A stretch of 64,000 bases of DNA. Source: Aeromonas veronii. GTDB lineage: Bacteria > Pseudomonadota > Gammaproteobacteria > Enterobacterales > Aeromonadaceae. The DNA is taken from positions 655,501-719,500 of the forward strand of contig NZ_CP157875.1 in NCBI RefSeq assembly GCF_040215105.1, written 5' to 3'. The number at the start of each line of letters is the position of its first letter. Positions within the stretch are counted from its first letter, which is position 1. Shown here piece by piece: positions 35,928-49,080 of the stretch. The notes under the pieces are model-generated. The model was not told where the DNA came from, did not search any database, and saw only the letters and a list, made by a program, of their open reading frames with translations. Position numbers and translations under genes: made by a program.

Positions 35928-38138
35928 ATGGTTGCGGTACGCGATATTCATTTGAAGGACAACTTCACCCTCGAAGAGTGGGTCAATTCACTCGGTCTGA
36001 GTGAAAGCGACAAGAATCAGCTGCGAACCGTCTACCAGTTTTGCCTGACCCTGGGTGATGAGGCCCTCACCAACCGCCTGCTGGTTCGCGGTGTCGAGAT
36101 GGTGGGCATACTGCTGATGCTCAGCATGGATCTCGCCACCCTCAAGGCCGCCATCCTCTACCCCTTCGTCGAAGCCGGTCTCATCAAGCAGGAGAAGGTG
36201 GAGGAGGACTTCGGCCCCAAGATCGCCAAGCTGGTGGAAGGGGTGCTGGAGATGGAGGCCATCCGCTCCCTGCAGACCCTGCATCGCAGCGAGACCTCGC
36301 CGGAGCAGGTCGACAATGTGCGTCGCATGCTGCTCGCCATGGTCGAGGACGTGCGCGCCGTGGTGATCAAGCTGGCGGAGCGGATCGCCTGCCTGCGGGA
36401 AGCCAAGAAGGCGGATGAAGAGACCCGGGTGCTGATGGCCCAGGAGATCTCCAACATCTATGCACCGCTGGCCAACCGGCTCGGCATCGGTCAGCTCAAG
36501 TGGGAGCTCGAGGATCTCGCCTTCCGCTACCTGCACCCGGATACCTACAAGCAGATTGCCAAGCAGCTCGACGAGAAGCGTCTCGATCGGGAGCGTTATA
36601 TCCGCGAGTTCGTGCAATCCCTGCGCGATGCGCTGGCGGAGGCAGGAGTCGAGGCCGAGGTCTATGGCCGACCGAAACACATCTACAGCATCTGGCGCAA
36701 GATGCAGAAGAAGCACCTCGAATTCAACGAGTTGTTCGACGTGCGCGCGGTGCGGGTGGTGACCAAGCGGCTGCAGGATTGCTACGCGGCCCTCGGCATC
36801 GTCCACACCCACTTCCACCACATTCCCCGTGAATTCGACGACTATGTCGCCAACCCCAAGCCCAACGGCTACCAGTCCATCCACACCGTGGTGGTGGGGG
36901 AAGAGGGCAAGACGGTAGAGATCCAGATCCGCACCGAGCAGATGCATCAGGATGCGGAGCTCGGCGTCGCCGCCCACTGGCGCTACAAGGAAGGGGCCCA
37001 GGCCGCAGCCAAGACCAACACCTTCGAGGACAAGATCGAGTGGCTGCGCAAGCTCCTCGCCTGGCAGGAGGATCTGTCGGAAAGTGGCTCCTTGCTGGAC
37101 GATCTGCGCAGTCAGGTGTTCGAGGACAGAGTCTATGTCTTCACTCCCAAGGGGGATGTGATCGATCTGCCTGCCGGCGCCACCCCGCTGGACTTCGCCT
37201 ATCACGTTCACAGCATGATCGGCCACCGCTGCATCGGCACCAAGATAGACGGCCGCATCGTCCCCTTCACCTACACCCTGCAGACCGGTGACCAGGTGGA
37301 GGTGATCACCCAGAAGGAGCCGAACCCGAGCCGCGACTGGATGAACCCCAACGCCGGTTTCCTGCGCTCCAGCCGGGCGCGGGCCAAGGTGGCCACCTGG
37401 TTCAGGAAGCTGGATCGGGACAAGAACATCGCCGCCGGCAAGGAGCTGCTGGAAAAGGAACTGGACAGGCACAACCTCACCCTCGCCAAGGTGGACAAGG
37501 TGGTGCTGGAGCGCTTCCACGCGGAGGAGCTCGAGGATCTGCTGGCGGGCATCGGCAGTGGCGACATCCGCATCAACCAGCTGCTGAACTACCTGGATAC
37601 CCGCTACAACAAGCCGACGGCGGAGGAGGAAGACCGCCGCCTGCTGGAGAAGCTGGAGCAGAAGGCCAACGTGCCGTTCCGCCCCAAACCCAAGGATCAC
37701 ATCGTGGTGGAAGGGGTCGGCAACCTGATGACCCACATCGCCCGCTGCTGCCAGCCCATCCCGGGGGACAGCATCCAGGGCTTCATCACCATGGGGCGCG
37801 GCGTCTCCATCCACAGGGACGATTGCGAGCAGCTCAAGGAGCTCTCCCGTCGCAACCCGGAGCGGCTCATCGAAGCGGTCTGGGGGGAGAACTACTCCGG
37901 CGGCTATGGCCTCACCATCCGCATCCTCTCCAACGACAGATCCGGTCTGCTGCGGGATATCACCACCGTGCTCGCCAACGAGAAGATCAACGTCATGGGG
38001 GTGCGTTCACGCTCCAACGTGCGCGAACAGACCGCCGAAATCGACATGGAGCTGGAGATCTACAACATCAACGCCTTCAACCGGGCGCTCGCCAAGCTCA
38101 GCCAGCTCAACGACGTGATCAGCGCCAAGCGCCTGTGA
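35928..38138 (+). CDS. relA: GTP pyrophosphokinase RelA (ppGpp synthetase I)
   Basis: A 736-residue ribosome-associated stringent-response enzyme that makes (p)ppGpp from GTP or GDP and ATP. The N-terminal hydrolase-like domain lacks the HDxxED motif (here LAMVEDVRAVVIKLAER), as in other RelA proteins, so it should not hydrolyse ppGpp. The synthetase domain has YGRPKHIYSIWRKM and NPKPNGYQSIHT, then TGS (DRVYVFTPKGDVIDLPAGATP), a cysteine-bearing zinc-finger (ARCCQPIPGD) and a C-terminal ACT domain. AAGGAT eight bases before 35928 sets the start. Confidence 0.97.
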   Translation: MVAVRDIHLKDNFTLEEWVNSLGLSESDKNQLRTVYQFCLTLGDEALTNRLLVRGVEMVGILLMLSMDLATLKAAILYPFVEAGLIKQEKVEEDFGPKIAKLVEGVLEMEAIRSLQTLHRSETSPEQVDNVRRMLLAMVEDVRAVVIKLAERIACLREAKKADEETRVLMAQEISNIYAPLANRLGIGQLKWELEDLAFRYLHPDTYKQIAKQLDEKRLDRERYIREFVQSLRDALAEAGVEAEVYGRPKHIYSIWRKMQKKHLEFNELFDVRAVRVVTKRLQDCYAALGIVHTHFHHIPREFDDYVANPKPNGYQSIHTVVVGEEGKTVEIQIRTEQMHQDAELGVAAHWRYKEGAQAAAKTNTFEDKIEWLRKLLAWQEDLSESGSLLDDLRSQVFEDRVYVFTPKGDVIDLPAGATPLDFAYHVHSMIGHRCIGTKIDGRIVPFTYTLQTGDQVEVITQKEPNPSRDWMNPNAGFLRSSRARAKVATWFRKLDRDKNIAAGKELLEKELDRHNLTLAKVDKVVLERFHAEELEDLLAGIGSGDIRINQLLNYLDTRYNKPTAEEEDRRLLEKLEQKANVPFRPKPKDHIVVEGVGNLMTHIARCCQPIPGDSIQGFITMGRGVSIHRDDCEQLKELSRRNPERLIEAVWGENYSGGYGLTIRILSNDRSGLLRDITTVLANEKINVMGVRSRSNVREQTAEIDMELEIYNINAFNRALAKLSQLNDVISAKRL

Positions 38139-38146
38139 TACACACC

Positions 38147-38167
38147 AACCGGCCCCTGTGGCCGGTT
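38147..38167 (+). terminator. Hairpin between relA and mazG
   Basis: AACCGGCC/GGCCGGTT (38147-38154 and 38160-38167), loop CCTGT, followed by the T-rich GTTCTTG. A weak terminator; mazG starts 36 bases later and may still be reached by readthrough. Confidence 0.55.
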
Positions 38168-38203
38168 GTTCTTGATGACCCCATTTGATGAAGTGACACG
38201 ACC

Positions 38204-39001
38204 ATGACCCAACCTTATGACCTCCCCAAGCTGCTCGACATCATGGCCCAATTGCGGGATCCGGACGGGGGTTGCCCCTGGGACCTGAAACAGAGCTTCC
38301 AGACCATAGTGCCCCACACCCTGGAGGAGGCCTACGAGGTGGCCGATGCCATCGAGACTCAGGATTGGGAAGGGTTGAAGGGGGAGCTCGGGGATCTGCT
38401 GTTCCAGGTGGTGTTCTACGCCCAGCTCGGCAAGGAGCAGGGGCTGTTCGATTTCGCCGACATCGTCGACACCGTGAGCGAGAAGCTCATTCGCCGTCAT
38501 CCCCATGTGTTTTCCGATGCCGACCTCGATGACGAGCAGGCGGTCAAGGTGAACTGGGAGGCGGAAAAGGCCAAGGAGCGGGCGGCGCTGGACAAGGAGA
38601 GCGTGCTGGATGACATTCCGCTGGCGCTGCCTGCCCTGACCCGGGCGGCTAAGATCCAGAAGCGCTGCGCCACCGTCGGCTTTGACTGGAAGACCCTCGG
38701 CCCTGTGGTGGACAAGATCCACGAGGAGATCGACGAGGTGATGGAGGAGGCGTTGATGGTGGATGTGAACGAGGAGCGGGTGAGCGATGAGCTTGGCGAT
38801 CTGCTGTTTGCCACCGTCAATCTGGTGCGCCATCTCGGCAAGGATCCGGAGCAGGTACTGCGGGCCGCCAATGCCAAGTTCGAACGTCGTTTTCGACAGG
38901 TTGAGCAGTTTATTGCCGCCGAAGGGCTGAAAATGACCGATTGCTCATTGGAGAAGCTCGACGCCGCCTGGGACAGGGCCAAAGAAACCGAACAAAGTTG
39001 A
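38204..39001 (+). CDS. mazG: Nucleoside triphosphate pyrophosphohydrolase MazG
   Basis: A 265-residue all-alpha NTP pyrophosphohydrolase (E. coli 263) that removes abnormal NTPs and can lower ppGpp indirectly. Two MazG repeats each hold an ExxE...ExxD metal site: [11 protein letters not shown] and [11 protein letters not shown] in the first, [11 protein letters not shown] and [12 protein letters not shown] in the second. [11 protein letters not shown] at the N-terminus is the family signature. It follows relA as in E. coli, but the mazEF toxin pair found between them there is absent. Confidence 0.96.
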   Translation: MTQPYDLPKLLDIMAQLRDPDGGCPWDLKQSFQTIVPHTLEEAYEVADAIETQDWEGLKGELGDLLFQVVFYAQLGKEQGLFDFADIVDTVSEKLIRRHPHVFSDADLDDEQAVKVNWEAEKAKERAALDKESVLDDIPLALPALTRAAKIQKRCATVGFDWKTLGPVVDKIHEEIDEVMEEALMVDVNEERVSDELGDLLFATVNLVRHLGKDPEQVLRAANAKFERRFRQVEQFIAAEGLKMTDCSLEKLDAAWDRAKETEQS

Positions 39002-39047
39002 TTTGGCGCAAGACGGGGGGGCGGGGAGCCTGATAGATTTTTGTTCA

Positions 39048-39076
39048 TTGTTTGGGAGTGGGGGTTTTGGTATACT
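39048..39076 (+). promoter_or_regulatory. Sigma-70 promoter of pyrG
   Basis: TTGTTT (39048-39053), 17-base spacer, TATACT (39071-39076), about 67 bases before the pyrG ATG. Transcription would start near 39083 in a GTTTCCCCG context. Confidence 0.7.
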
Positions 39077-39124
39077 GTTTCCCCGTCCTGCTTCATCCCC
39101 GAAGCACCCCTTAAAATTCCCTAA

Positions 39125-40780
<1,656 letters not shown>

Positions 40781-40792
40781 TTGAAAATAAAT

Positions 40793-42171
<1,379 letters not shown>

Positions 42172-42195
42172 TGCCTGACTGCACTTGTGCTGTTG

Positions 42196-42223
42196 AAAGC
42201 CCCGCCATCTGGCGGGGCTTTTT
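42196..42223 (+). terminator. Intrinsic terminator of eno
   Basis: AAAGCCCCGCC/GGCGGGGCTTT (42196-42206 and 42211-42221) with loop ATCT, ending in five T residues. Confidence 0.95.
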
Positions 42224-42338
42224 CATATCCGGCGGCGAGCCCGCTATTTTTCATTTCCCTTGCCCATCTGGCGCTTCGGCTTTCTTTTGTCTTGCCTGCG
42301 AATATGGGAAACTAGGCCGCTTGAAGGAGACTCAGTGC

Positions 42339-42656
42339 ATGCGGCTACTCACTCTAATCCTGCTCCTCCTGTTGGGAGGGCTGCAATATGACTTCTGGCT
42401 GGGGAAGAACGGCCTCTCCGACTATCGGGAACTCTCCGGCGCCATCGATCGGCAGCAGCAGGACAACCTGGTTCTCAAGGACCGCAACAACCTGATTTAC
42501 CGCGAGATCGACGATCTGACCTCGGGCCTCGAGGCCATCGAGGAGCTCTCTCGCAACGATCTGGGTTACATCAAACAGGGCGAAACCTTCTACCGGATCA
42601 TTCCCAAGGAAAAAGACCAGGTCACGGAACCGGACGGAGTGCCCTACGATGACTGA
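42339..42656 (+). CDS. ftsB: Cell division protein FtsB
   Basis: A 105-residue bitopic divisome protein (E. coli 103). It has one membrane helix (about residues 3-20), the conserved WLGKNGLSDY junction and a coiled coil (about 30-70) that pairs with FtsL. The C-terminal GETFYRII binds FtsQ. AAGGAG precedes the ATG at 42339. The stop overlaps ispD by eight bases; the ftsB-ispD-ispF order is standard. Confidence 0.95.
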   Translation: MRLLTLILLLLLGGLQYDFWLGKNGLSDYRELSGAIDRQQQDNLVLKDRNNLIYREIDDLTSGLEAIEELSRNDLGYIKQGETFYRIIPKEKDQVTEPDGVPYDD

Positions 42657-43356
42657 TCTGCCTCAGGAGCTGAGCGTCAGCGGCCTGACGGCGATCGTGC
42701 CGGCCGCCGGTGTCGGCAGCCGGATGGGTGCCGACTGCCCCAAGCAATACCTGCCGCTGGCAGACAAGACCATATTCGAGCATACCCTTGGTGTTTTATT
42801 GTGCCATCCTGCGATTGAACAGGTTATTGTCGCTGTTTCACCCGGGGATGAGTGGTTCGAACGACTGCCGGTGGCGGCGGATCCCCGCATCCTGCGCGTC
42901 GAAGGGGGGGCCGAGCGCGCCTTCTCGGTGCTCAATGCCCTGCGAGTCGTCAAGACCCCCTGGGTACTGGTGCACGATGCCGCTCGCCCCTGCCTGCGCC
43001 ATGAGGATCTCGATGCCCTGATCGCCTGCGCGCTGACGTGTGATGGCGCCATCCTCGGCAGTCGGGTGCGGGATACCATGAAGCGCACCGACGCCGCCGG
43101 CAACATTCTGGCGACGGTGGAGCGCGAGCAGCTCTGGCATGCCCTGACGCCCCAGATGTTCCCCACCGCCCCCCTGACGCGGGCGCTGGAAGAGGGGCTG
43201 GCCCTGGGGGCGGCCATCACCGACGAGGCCTCCGCCATGGAGCGTGCCGGTTTCACGGTGCGCATGGTGGAAGGGCGGGCCGACAACATCAAGGTGACCC
43301 GGCCCGAGGATCTCGCCCTGGCCAGGCTCTTCCTGCAGCAACAGGCTGCGCCCTAG
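42649..43356 (+). CDS. ispD: 2-C-methyl-D-erythritol 4-phosphate cytidylyltransferase
   Basis: A 235-residue enzyme of the MEP isoprenoid pathway that joins CTP with methylerythritol phosphate. The nucleotide loop IVPAAGVGSRMGADCPKQYL, VHDAARPCL and the C-terminal NIKVTRPEDL are diagnostic. It overlaps ftsB by eight bases. ispF follows after an unusually long 93-base gap with no recognisable element. Confidence 0.96.
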   Translation: MTDLPQELSVSGLTAIVPAAGVGSRMGADCPKQYLPLADKTIFEHTLGVLLCHPAIEQVIVAVSPGDEWFERLPVAADPRILRVEGGAERAFSVLNALRVVKTPWVLVHDAARPCLRHEDLDALIACALTCDGAILGSRVRDTMKRTDAAGNILATVEREQLWHALTPQMFPTAPLTRALEEGLALGAAITDEASAMERAGFTVRMVEGRADNIKVTRPEDLALARLFLQQQAAP

Positions 43357-43449
43357 CGGGCAAGCAGATTCACCCAATGAGCGCCGACAGGCTCCTCGTT
43401 GGACAAGTAGTGATGAAACCGATTTTTGTGACATGAGGGAAAGCCGGAC

Positions 43450-43926
43450 ATGATGCGGATTGGACACGGGTTTGATGTACACAAGTTTGGTGGTGTCGGC
43501 CCCTGCATGCTGGGAGGGGTCGCCGTGCCCTATGAACAGGGTCTGCTGGCTCACTCCGACGGAGACGTGGTGCTGCACGCGGTGAGCGACGCCCTGCTGG
43601 GGGCCATCGGTGCCGGCGACATCGGCCGCCATTTCCCCGATACCGCCGCCGAGTTCAAGGGGATCGATAGCCGCATCCTGCTGCGGGACGTCTATGCCCG
43701 GGTGCTGAAATCGGGTTATGCCATCGGCAACCTGGACGTGACCATCATCGCCCAGGCCCCCAAGATGGCCCCCCATATCGAGGCCATGTGCGCCGTGCTG
43801 GCGGCGGATCTGCAATGTGATTTGAACCGGGTGAATGTCAAGGCGACCACCACGGAACAGCTTGGGTTCACGGGGCGCAAGGAAGGGATCGCCACCGAAG
43901 CCGTCGTCTTACTGGTGAAACAATGA
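43450..43926 (+). CDS. ispF: 2-C-methyl-D-erythritol 2,4-cyclodiphosphate synthase
   Basis: A 158-residue trimeric zinc enzyme, the fifth step of the MEP pathway. [12 protein letters not shown] carries the Asp and His metal ligands, followed by [21 protein letters not shown] and the C-terminal [19 protein letters not shown]. Two successive ATGs (43450 and 43453) are possible; the second matches the E. coli N-terminus. It overlaps truD by four bases. Confidence 0.96.
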   Translation: MMRIGHGFDVHKFGGVGPCMLGGVAVPYEQGLLAHSDGDVVLHAVSDALLGAIGAGDIGRHFPDTAAEFKGIDSRILLRDVYARVLKSGYAIGNLDVTIIAQAPKMAPHIEAMCAVLAADLQCDLNRVNVKATTTEQLGFTGRKEGIATEAVVLLVKQ

Positions 43927-44984
43927 TGCTGGAACAGCTTAGCTATCTGCACGGGGCGCCGACCGCCCGCGGTATTCTCAAGGCCGAGGCCAGTGACTTC
44001 GTGGTGGTCGAGGATCTCGGTTTCGAGCCTTGCGGCGAGGGGGAACACATCTTCGTGCGGGTGCGCAAGACTGGCGAGAACACCGCCTGGGTGGCGGGCC
44101 TGCTGGCGGATGCCGCCGGCGTTGCCCGCCATGCGGTGACCTGGGCGGGGCTGAAAGATCGCCACGCGGTGACCGAGCAGTGGTTCGGCATCCACCTGCC
44201 GGGCAAGGGGGAGCCGGACCTGTCGGTCATCGAGAGCGACAGCATCCAGATCCTGCAAGCCAGGCGCCACAACAAGAAACTTAGGGTCGGCTACCTCAAG
44301 GGCAACCACTTCCGCCTGCGTCTCACCGGGCTGGAGCACTCCGAGGGGCTGGAGTCCCGGCTGCACGCCATCGCCACCCAGGGGGTGCCGAACTACTATG
44401 GCGAGCAGCGTTTCGGTCGGGGCGGCAACAACCTGGAGGCGGCCAAGGCGATGTTTGGCGGCAAGCGGATCAAGGATCGCAACAAGCGTTCTTTGTATCT
44501 CTCCGCCGCCCGCAGCATGCTGTTCAACGCCATCGTCAGCGCCCGCATCGAGCAGGGCCTGGCCCATCAGCTGCTGGCCGGTGACTGCGTGATGCTAAAA
44601 GGCAGCCACTCCATCTTCAGCGAAGAGACGCTGACCCCGGAGCTTGAGGCGCGTCTTGCCTCCGGCGATGTGCAGCTCACCGCGCCCCAGTGGGGGCGTG
44701 GCCGGCTGGCGAGCCAGGGCGCCGCCGCCGAGTTCGAGCAATCCGTGCTGGCCCCCTATCGCGAGTGGTGCGAGGGGCTCGAGAAAGCCGGGCTGGATCA
44801 GGACAGGCGTCCGCTGCTGCTCAAGCCAGAGGCGATGGAATGGACGCAGGAAGCCGGGGTGCTGACCCTGTCATTCTTCCTGCCGGCTGGCGCCTTTGCG
44901 ACCAGCCTGGTGCGCGAGTTAATGCAGGCCGAAGAGGCCGATCACGGTTTCAGGGATTCAACCGATGCGAATTCTGGTCAGTAA
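43923..44984 (+). CDS. truD: tRNA pseudouridine-13 synthase TruD
   Basis: A 353-residue pseudouridine synthase acting on U13 of tRNA-Glu. The catalytic aspartate is in [15 protein letters not shown], and [18 protein letters not shown] and the insertion-domain flanks are typical. It is coupled to ispF by a four-base overlap and overlaps surE by 20 bases. The order ispF-truD-surE-pcm matches E. coli. Confidence 0.96.
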   Translation: MMLEQLSYLHGAPTARGILKAEASDFVVVEDLGFEPCGEGEHIFVRVRKTGENTAWVAGLLADAAGVARHAVTWAGLKDRHAVTEQWFGIHLPGKGEPDLSVIESDSIQILQARRHNKKLRVGYLKGNHFRLRLTGLEHSEGLESRLHAIATQGVPNYYGEQRFGRGGNNLEAAKAMFGGKRIKDRNKRSLYLSAARSMLFNAIVSARIEQGLAHQLLAGDCVMLKGSHSIFSEETLTPELEARLASGDVQLTAPQWGRGRLASQGAAAEFEQSVLAPYREWCEGLEKAGLDQDRRPLLLKPEAMEWTQEAGVLTLSFFLPAGAFATSLVRELMQAEEADHGFRDSTDANSGQ

Positions 44985-45711
44985 TGACGATGGAGTACAC
45001 GCCGAGGGCATTCGTGCCCTCAGCACTGCGCTGGCGGCCTGTGCCGAGGTCATCGTGGTGGCGCCGGATCGCAACCGCAGCGGGGCGAGTCACTCCCTGA
45101 CGCTGGAAGTGCCGTTGCGGGTCACCCGCATCAGCGAGACCGGGTATTATGCGGTCAAGGGGACGCCGACGGACTGCGTGCACCTGGCGGTCAACGAACT
45201 GGTGCGCCCGGAGCCCGACATGGTGGTGGCCGGCATCAACCACGGCGCCAATCTGGGGGATGATGTCATCTACTCCGGCACGGTCGCGGCGGCGACAGAG
45301 GGGCGTCATCTGGGCTTCCCGTCCATCGCCATCTCCCTGGTGGGCAAGACTCATTTCGCCAGCGCTGCCCACTATGCGGCCCAGCTGGTGCGGGGCCTGA
45401 TGGTGCACCCCCTGCCGGCGGATCAGATCCTCAACGTCAATGTGCCGGATCTGCCCCTGGCGCAGATCAAGGGCATCAAGGTGACCCGCCTTGGCAATCG
45501 CCACCGCGCCGAATCGGTGATCCGCACCGAGGATCCCCGTGGCCAGCCCATCTACTGGATTGGCCCACCGGGCAGCCAGCAGGATGCGGGGGAGGGCACG
45601 GACTTCGCCGCCATCGAGCAGGGTTATGTCTCCATCACCCCGCTGACCATCGACATGACGGCCTACAACAGTCTGGCCGGTCTGGGCGCCTGGCTGGATT
45701 TGCAGGGTTGA
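44965..45711 (+). CDS. surE: 5'/3'-nucleotidase SurE
   Basis: A 248-residue metal-dependent phosphatase of stationary phase that acts on nucleoside monophosphates and short polyphosphates. [14 protein letters not shown] at the N-terminus supplies the Asp8/Asp9 metal site. [34 protein letters not shown] and SVTPL-like [10 protein letters not shown] complete the family pattern. Its start lies inside the truD 3' end. Confidence 0.96.
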   Translation: MRILVSNDDGVHAEGIRALSTALAACAEVIVVAPDRNRSGASHSLTLEVPLRVTRISETGYYAVKGTPTDCVHLAVNELVRPEPDMVVAGINHGANLGDDVIYSGTVAAATEGRHLGFPSIAISLVGKTHFASAAHYAAQLVRGLMVHPLPADQILNVNVPDLPLAQIKGIKVTRLGNRHRAESVIRTEDPRGQPIYWIGPPGSQQDAGEGTDFAAIEQGYVSITPLTIDMTAYNSLAGLGAWLDLQG

Positions 45712-45715
45712 TGCT

Positions 45716-46333
45716 GTGATAGTCCAGCGCTTGTTAAATCAGCTGATCGCCCAGGATGTGCGGGATTTTCGCGTGCTCGCGGCGATCGCCAAGGTGCCGC
45801 GCCAGCTGTTCGTGGATGAGGCCATGGCCCACAAGGCCTGGGACAACACGGCCCTGCCCATCGGCCACGGCCAAACCATCTCGCAGCCCTACATGGTGGC
45901 GCGGATGACCGAGCTGCTGATGCAAAACGATCCGGCCCATGTGCTGGAGATCGGCACTGGCTCGGGTTATCAGACTGCCGTGCTGGCCAATCTGGTGGAG
46001 CATGTCTACACGGTGGAGCGGATCAAGTCGCTGCAGTTCCAGGCCCGGCGTCGGCTGCGTCAGCTCGACTTGCACAATGTGTCGGCCAAGCATGGCAACG
46101 GCTGGCTGGGCTGGCCCAACAAGGGCCCCTTCGATGCCATTCTGGTGACGGCGGCGGCGAGCGAGGTGCCAAAGGCCCTGACCGATCAGCTGGCCGAGGG
46201 GGGTCGACTGGTGCTGCCGGTGGGTGACAGCCAGCAGACCCTGCAACTGATCGAGCGATCCGGCTCCCAGCTGACCAGCCGGATCCTGGAGCCGGTGCGT
46301 TTTGTTCCCCTTATCGACGGAGATGTTGAGTGA
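45716..46333 (+). CDS. pcm: Protein-L-isoaspartate O-methyltransferase
   Basis: A 205-residue SAM-dependent enzyme that repairs isoaspartyl residues in aged proteins. The SAM-binding motif [16 protein letters not shown] and the upstream [16 protein letters not shown] are characteristic. It starts at GTG 45716, two bases inside the surE stop region, and overlaps the YqaA gene by four bases. It sits between surE and nlpD-rpoS, as in E. coli. Confidence 0.96.
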   Translation: MIVQRLLNQLIAQDVRDFRVLAAIAKVPRQLFVDEAMAHKAWDNTALPIGHGQTISQPYMVARMTELLMQNDPAHVLEIGTGSGYQTAVLANLVEHVYTVERIKSLQFQARRRLRQLDLHNVSAKHGNGWLGWPNKGPFDAILVTAAASEVPKALTDQLAEGGRLVLPVGDSQQTLQLIERSGSQLTSRILEPVRFVPLIDGDVE

Positions 46334-46911
46334 AGTTGTTTTCCCGCCTCTATGTATTGGTGATGCAGTGGGCTCGCCACAAATATGCCCCCTGGTATCT
46401 TTCCATCACCGCCTTTATCGAATCCATCTTCTGGCCCATTCCGGTGGATGTGATGCTGGCGCCCATGGCGCTCGGCAAGCCGCAACGGGCCTGGCACTAC
46501 GCCGGCCTCGCGACCTTCTTCTCCGTGCTGGGGGCGCTGTTTGGTTATCTGCTGGGCTATGCCCTCTGGGATCCCGTGGTGCAGCCCCTGGTGGTCTCGG
46601 TCGGTTATGAGGACAAGATTGCCCTGGCCGAGCTGTGGTTTGAGCAATGGGGGATCTGGGTGATTTTTATTGCCAGTTTCACGCCGATCCCCTACAAGGT
46701 GTTTACCGTCACGGCGGGACTGCTCCACATGGCACTGTTGCCCTTCATCCTGACCTCGCTGATCGGGCGTGGTATGCGCTTCTTCCTCGTCGCGGGCCTG
46801 ATGCGCTGGGGCGGTGAGAAGATGGAGCGCAAGCTGATGCACTATGTGGATGTGCTGGGCTGGCTCTGTATTGGTTTGGCCGTTGTGGCCTATTTCTGGT
46901 TTAGTCGTTAA
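46330..46911 (+). CDS. yqaA: YqaA/DedA-superfamily (SNARE-associated) membrane protein
   Basis: A 193-residue inner-membrane protein with about five hydrophobic segments. The VTT/SNARE-associated motif occurs as [21 protein letters not shown] and [17 protein letters not shown], with a conserved glycine/arginine loop ([20 protein letters not shown]). DedA-superfamily members are implicated in undecaprenyl-phosphate or phospholipid flipping; the substrate of this subgroup is unknown. It begins with GTG overlapping the pcm stop (GTGA), so it is translationally coupled. Many gammaproteobacteria have this gene between pcm and nlpD. Confidence 0.88.
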   Translation: MKLFSRLYVLVMQWARHKYAPWYLSITAFIESIFWPIPVDVMLAPMALGKPQRAWHYAGLATFFSVLGALFGYLLGYALWDPVVQPLVVSVGYEDKIALAELWFEQWGIWVIFIASFTPIPYKVFTVTAGLLHMALLPFILTSLIGRGMRFFLVAGLMRWGGEKMERKLMHYVDVLGWLCIGLAVVAYFWFSR

Positions 46912-46920
46912 GGATCCACT

Positions 46921-47982
46921 ATGCGTTCGCGTGTTTGGCAAGGTAGCAGTGTCGTCGTGTTGTCATGGCTGCTGCTTGCCTGCTCTTCCAGCAAGACAGC
47001 TGCTCCGGTGCAGAGTCTGGGCAATGACCCCATTGCCTCGACCATTCCGACCCGTCAGGCCATGGCCAAGCCGGGCATCCAGGGCAGCAGTTACACTGTG
47101 GTCAGAGGGGATACCCTCTACTCCATCGCCTTCCGCTCCGGCATGGATGTCGCATCGCTGACCAGCCTCAACGGCATCAGTCCTCCCTACAACATCTATC
47201 CGGGTCAGCAGCTGCGACTGGATGGCTCCTCTGGTGCCGTGGCCAGCACCGGCATGGCGGTGAGCCGCCCGGTTGCCACCGGCAACGGCACCTACGAGGT
47301 GCGTCGCGGCGACACCTTGAGCAGCATTGGCCGCCAGTTCAACGTCTCCAACCAGACCCTGGCCCAGCGCAACAATCTGCAGGCTCCGTACGGACTCCAT
47401 GTCGGTCAGGTGCTGAGCGTACCGACGGCCGCCAGCACGGGCAGCAGCCAGATGGTGGCCAGCACGGCAGTGACCAGTTCGGGACCCAAACCCCTGGCCA
47501 CGGCACCAACAGGTACGACCACTCCGTTCATCTCGCAAAAAAGCATTGCTCCGGCATCTTCAACAGCATACGCTCAGCCGAAAGAACAAAAAACCAGCAG
47601 TTCCTCGTCGACACTCGCGTGGCACTGGCCGACCCAAGGCAGAATCGTCGAAGGCTTCTCTGTGGCTGAACAGGGCAACAAGGGCATCGACATCTCGGGT
47701 CAGAAGGGGCAACCCATCTACGCCGCCAGCGGTGGCAAGGTGGTTTACGCGGGCAGTGCACTGCGAGGTTACGGCAAGCTGATCATTCTGAAGCACAACG
47801 ATGACTACCTCTCTGCCTATGCCCACAACGACGAGTTGCGGGTGAAGGAGGGAGACTCCGTCAAGGGCGGAGCCGTCATCGCCAATATGGGTAGCACGGA
47901 TGCACCGGATGTGCGCTTGCACTTTGAAATCCGGTACAAAGGCAAGTCAATCAACCCGATGGGTTATTTGCCAAAGCGTTAA
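46921..47982 (+). CDS. nlpD: Murein hydrolase activator NlpD (LysM/LytM lipoprotein)
   Basis: A 353-residue outer-membrane lipoprotein (lipobox LLLAC). Two LysM domains are visible here (YTVVRGDTLYSIAFRSG and YEVRRGDTLSSIGRQFN). A Ser/Thr/Pro linker and a C-terminal M23/LytM domain follow. That domain lacks the catalytic histidines (KGIDISGQKG and VRLHFEIR), so it should activate AmiC rather than cut peptidoglycan, as known for E. coli NlpD, which has one LysM. The main rpoS promoter usually lies inside nlpD. Confidence 0.94.
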   Translation: MRSRVWQGSSVVVLSWLLLACSSSKTAAPVQSLGNDPIASTIPTRQAMAKPGIQGSSYTVVRGDTLYSIAFRSGMDVASLTSLNGISPPYNIYPGQQLRLDGSSGAVASTGMAVSRPVATGNGTYEVRRGDTLSSIGRQFNVSNQTLAQRNNLQAPYGLHVGQVLSVPTAASTGSSQMVASTAVTSSGPKPLATAPTGTTTPFISQKSIAPASSTAYAQPKEQKTSSSSSTLAWHWPTQGRIVEGFSVAEQGNKGIDISGQKGQPIYAASGGKVVYAGSALRGYGKLIILKHNDDYLSAYAHNDELRVKEGDSVKGGAVIANMGSTDAPDVRLHFEIRYKGKSINPMGYLPKR

Positions 47983-48028
47983 CCCAGAGAGCTAGGTCTT
48001 ACTCTGGTTCAGTTCAGGGAGACATAAC

Positions 48029-49012
48029 ATGAGCCAAGAACAACTGGTAATGCAGGATGCAGAGTTAGAGTTCGACGAAGAGCTGGAAACCCAGGAGGAA
48101 GAAGAGGTTCAGGAGGTGACTGCAGAAGCCGAGGAGACGATCTCCGACGAGCTGCTGGTACCTGAACTGAACAAGGTGATGGATGCCACCCAGCTCTATC
48201 TGGGGGAGATAGGATTCTCCCCCTTGCTCACGGCCGAAGAGGAAGTCTACTACGCTCGTCGTGCCTTGCGGGGTGACAAAGCCGCCCGCAAGCGCATGAT
48301 CGAATCCAACCTGCGCCTAGTGGTAAAGATTGCCAGGCGCTACAACAATCGCGGCCTTGTGCTGCTGGATCTCATCGAAGAGGGCAACCTCGGTCTTATC
48401 CGCGCGGTCGAGAAGTTCGACCCGGAACGCGGCTTCCGTTTCTCCACCTATGCCACCTGGTGGATCCGCCAGACCATAGAGCGGGCCATCATGAACCAGA
48501 CTCGCACCATCCGTCTGCCCATTCATGTGGTCAAGGAGCTGAACGTCTACCTGCGTACCGCCCGGGAGCTCTCCCACCGCCTCGATCACGAGCCCACCGC
48601 CGAAGACATCGCCCATGCGCTGGATCGCTCGGTGGACGACGTGAACCGCATGCTCAAGCTCAACGAGAAGATCACCTCGGTGGATACCCCCATCGGCGGC
48701 GATCGGGACAAGGCGCTGCTGGACGTGCTCTCCGACGAGCGCGGCATGGGCCCTGAGCTGGAATCCCAGGACGACGACATGCGCGCCAGCATCGTGCACT
48801 GGCTGGAGGAGCTCAATCCCAAGCAGCGGGAAGTGTTGGCCCGTCGCTTCGGCCTGCTCGGCTATGAGCCGGCGACCCTGGAAGACGTGGGTGCCGAGAT
48901 AGGCCTGACCCGGGAGCGGGTGCGCCAAATCCAGGTTGAGGGGTTGCGCCGCCTGCGGGAGATCCTGCTGGGACAGGGGCTTTCGATAGAGGCCTTGTTC
49001 CGGACCAACTAA
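48029..49012 (+). CDS. rpoS: RNA polymerase sigma-S factor (stationary phase)
   Basis: A 327-residue sigma factor (E. coli 330). It has an acidic N-terminus ([21 protein letters not shown]), region 1.2/2 ([42 protein letters not shown]), the -10-binding [19 protein letters not shown] and region 4 with the helix-turn-helix [20 protein letters not shown]. It follows nlpD, the conserved arrangement, and ends in a strong terminator. Confidence 0.98.
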   Translation: MSQEQLVMQDAELEFDEELETQEEEEVQEVTAEAEETISDELLVPELNKVMDATQLYLGEIGFSPLLTAEEEVYYARRALRGDKAARKRMIESNLRLVVKIARRYNNRGLVLLDLIEEGNLGLIRAVEKFDPERGFRFSTYATWWIRQTIERAIMNQTRTIRLPIHVVKELNVYLRTARELSHRLDHEPTAEDIAHALDRSVDDVNRMLKLNEKITSVDTPIGGDRDKALLDVLSDERGMGPELESQDDDMRASIVHWLEELNPKQREVLARRFGLLGYEPATLEDVGAEIGLTRERVRQIQVEGLRRLREILLGQGLSIEALFRTN

Positions 49013-49032
49013 TCAAAGCAGTCAGAAGCAAC

Positions 49033-49058
49033 AAAAAGGGGCCATCGGCCCCTTTTTT
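49033..49058. terminator. Bidirectional terminator between rpoS and tsaD
   Basis: AAAAAGGGGCC/GGCCCCTTTTTT (49033-49043 and 49047-49058) with loop ATC. A-run and T-run flank the stem on both strands, so it can stop both convergent genes. Confidence 0.92.
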
Positions 49059-49080
49059 ATATGGTAACGGATCCTGTGGA

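Noticed and set aside
47620..47980. NlpD as an active M23 endopeptidase
   Set aside because: The catalytic histidines are absent, as in other NlpD activators.
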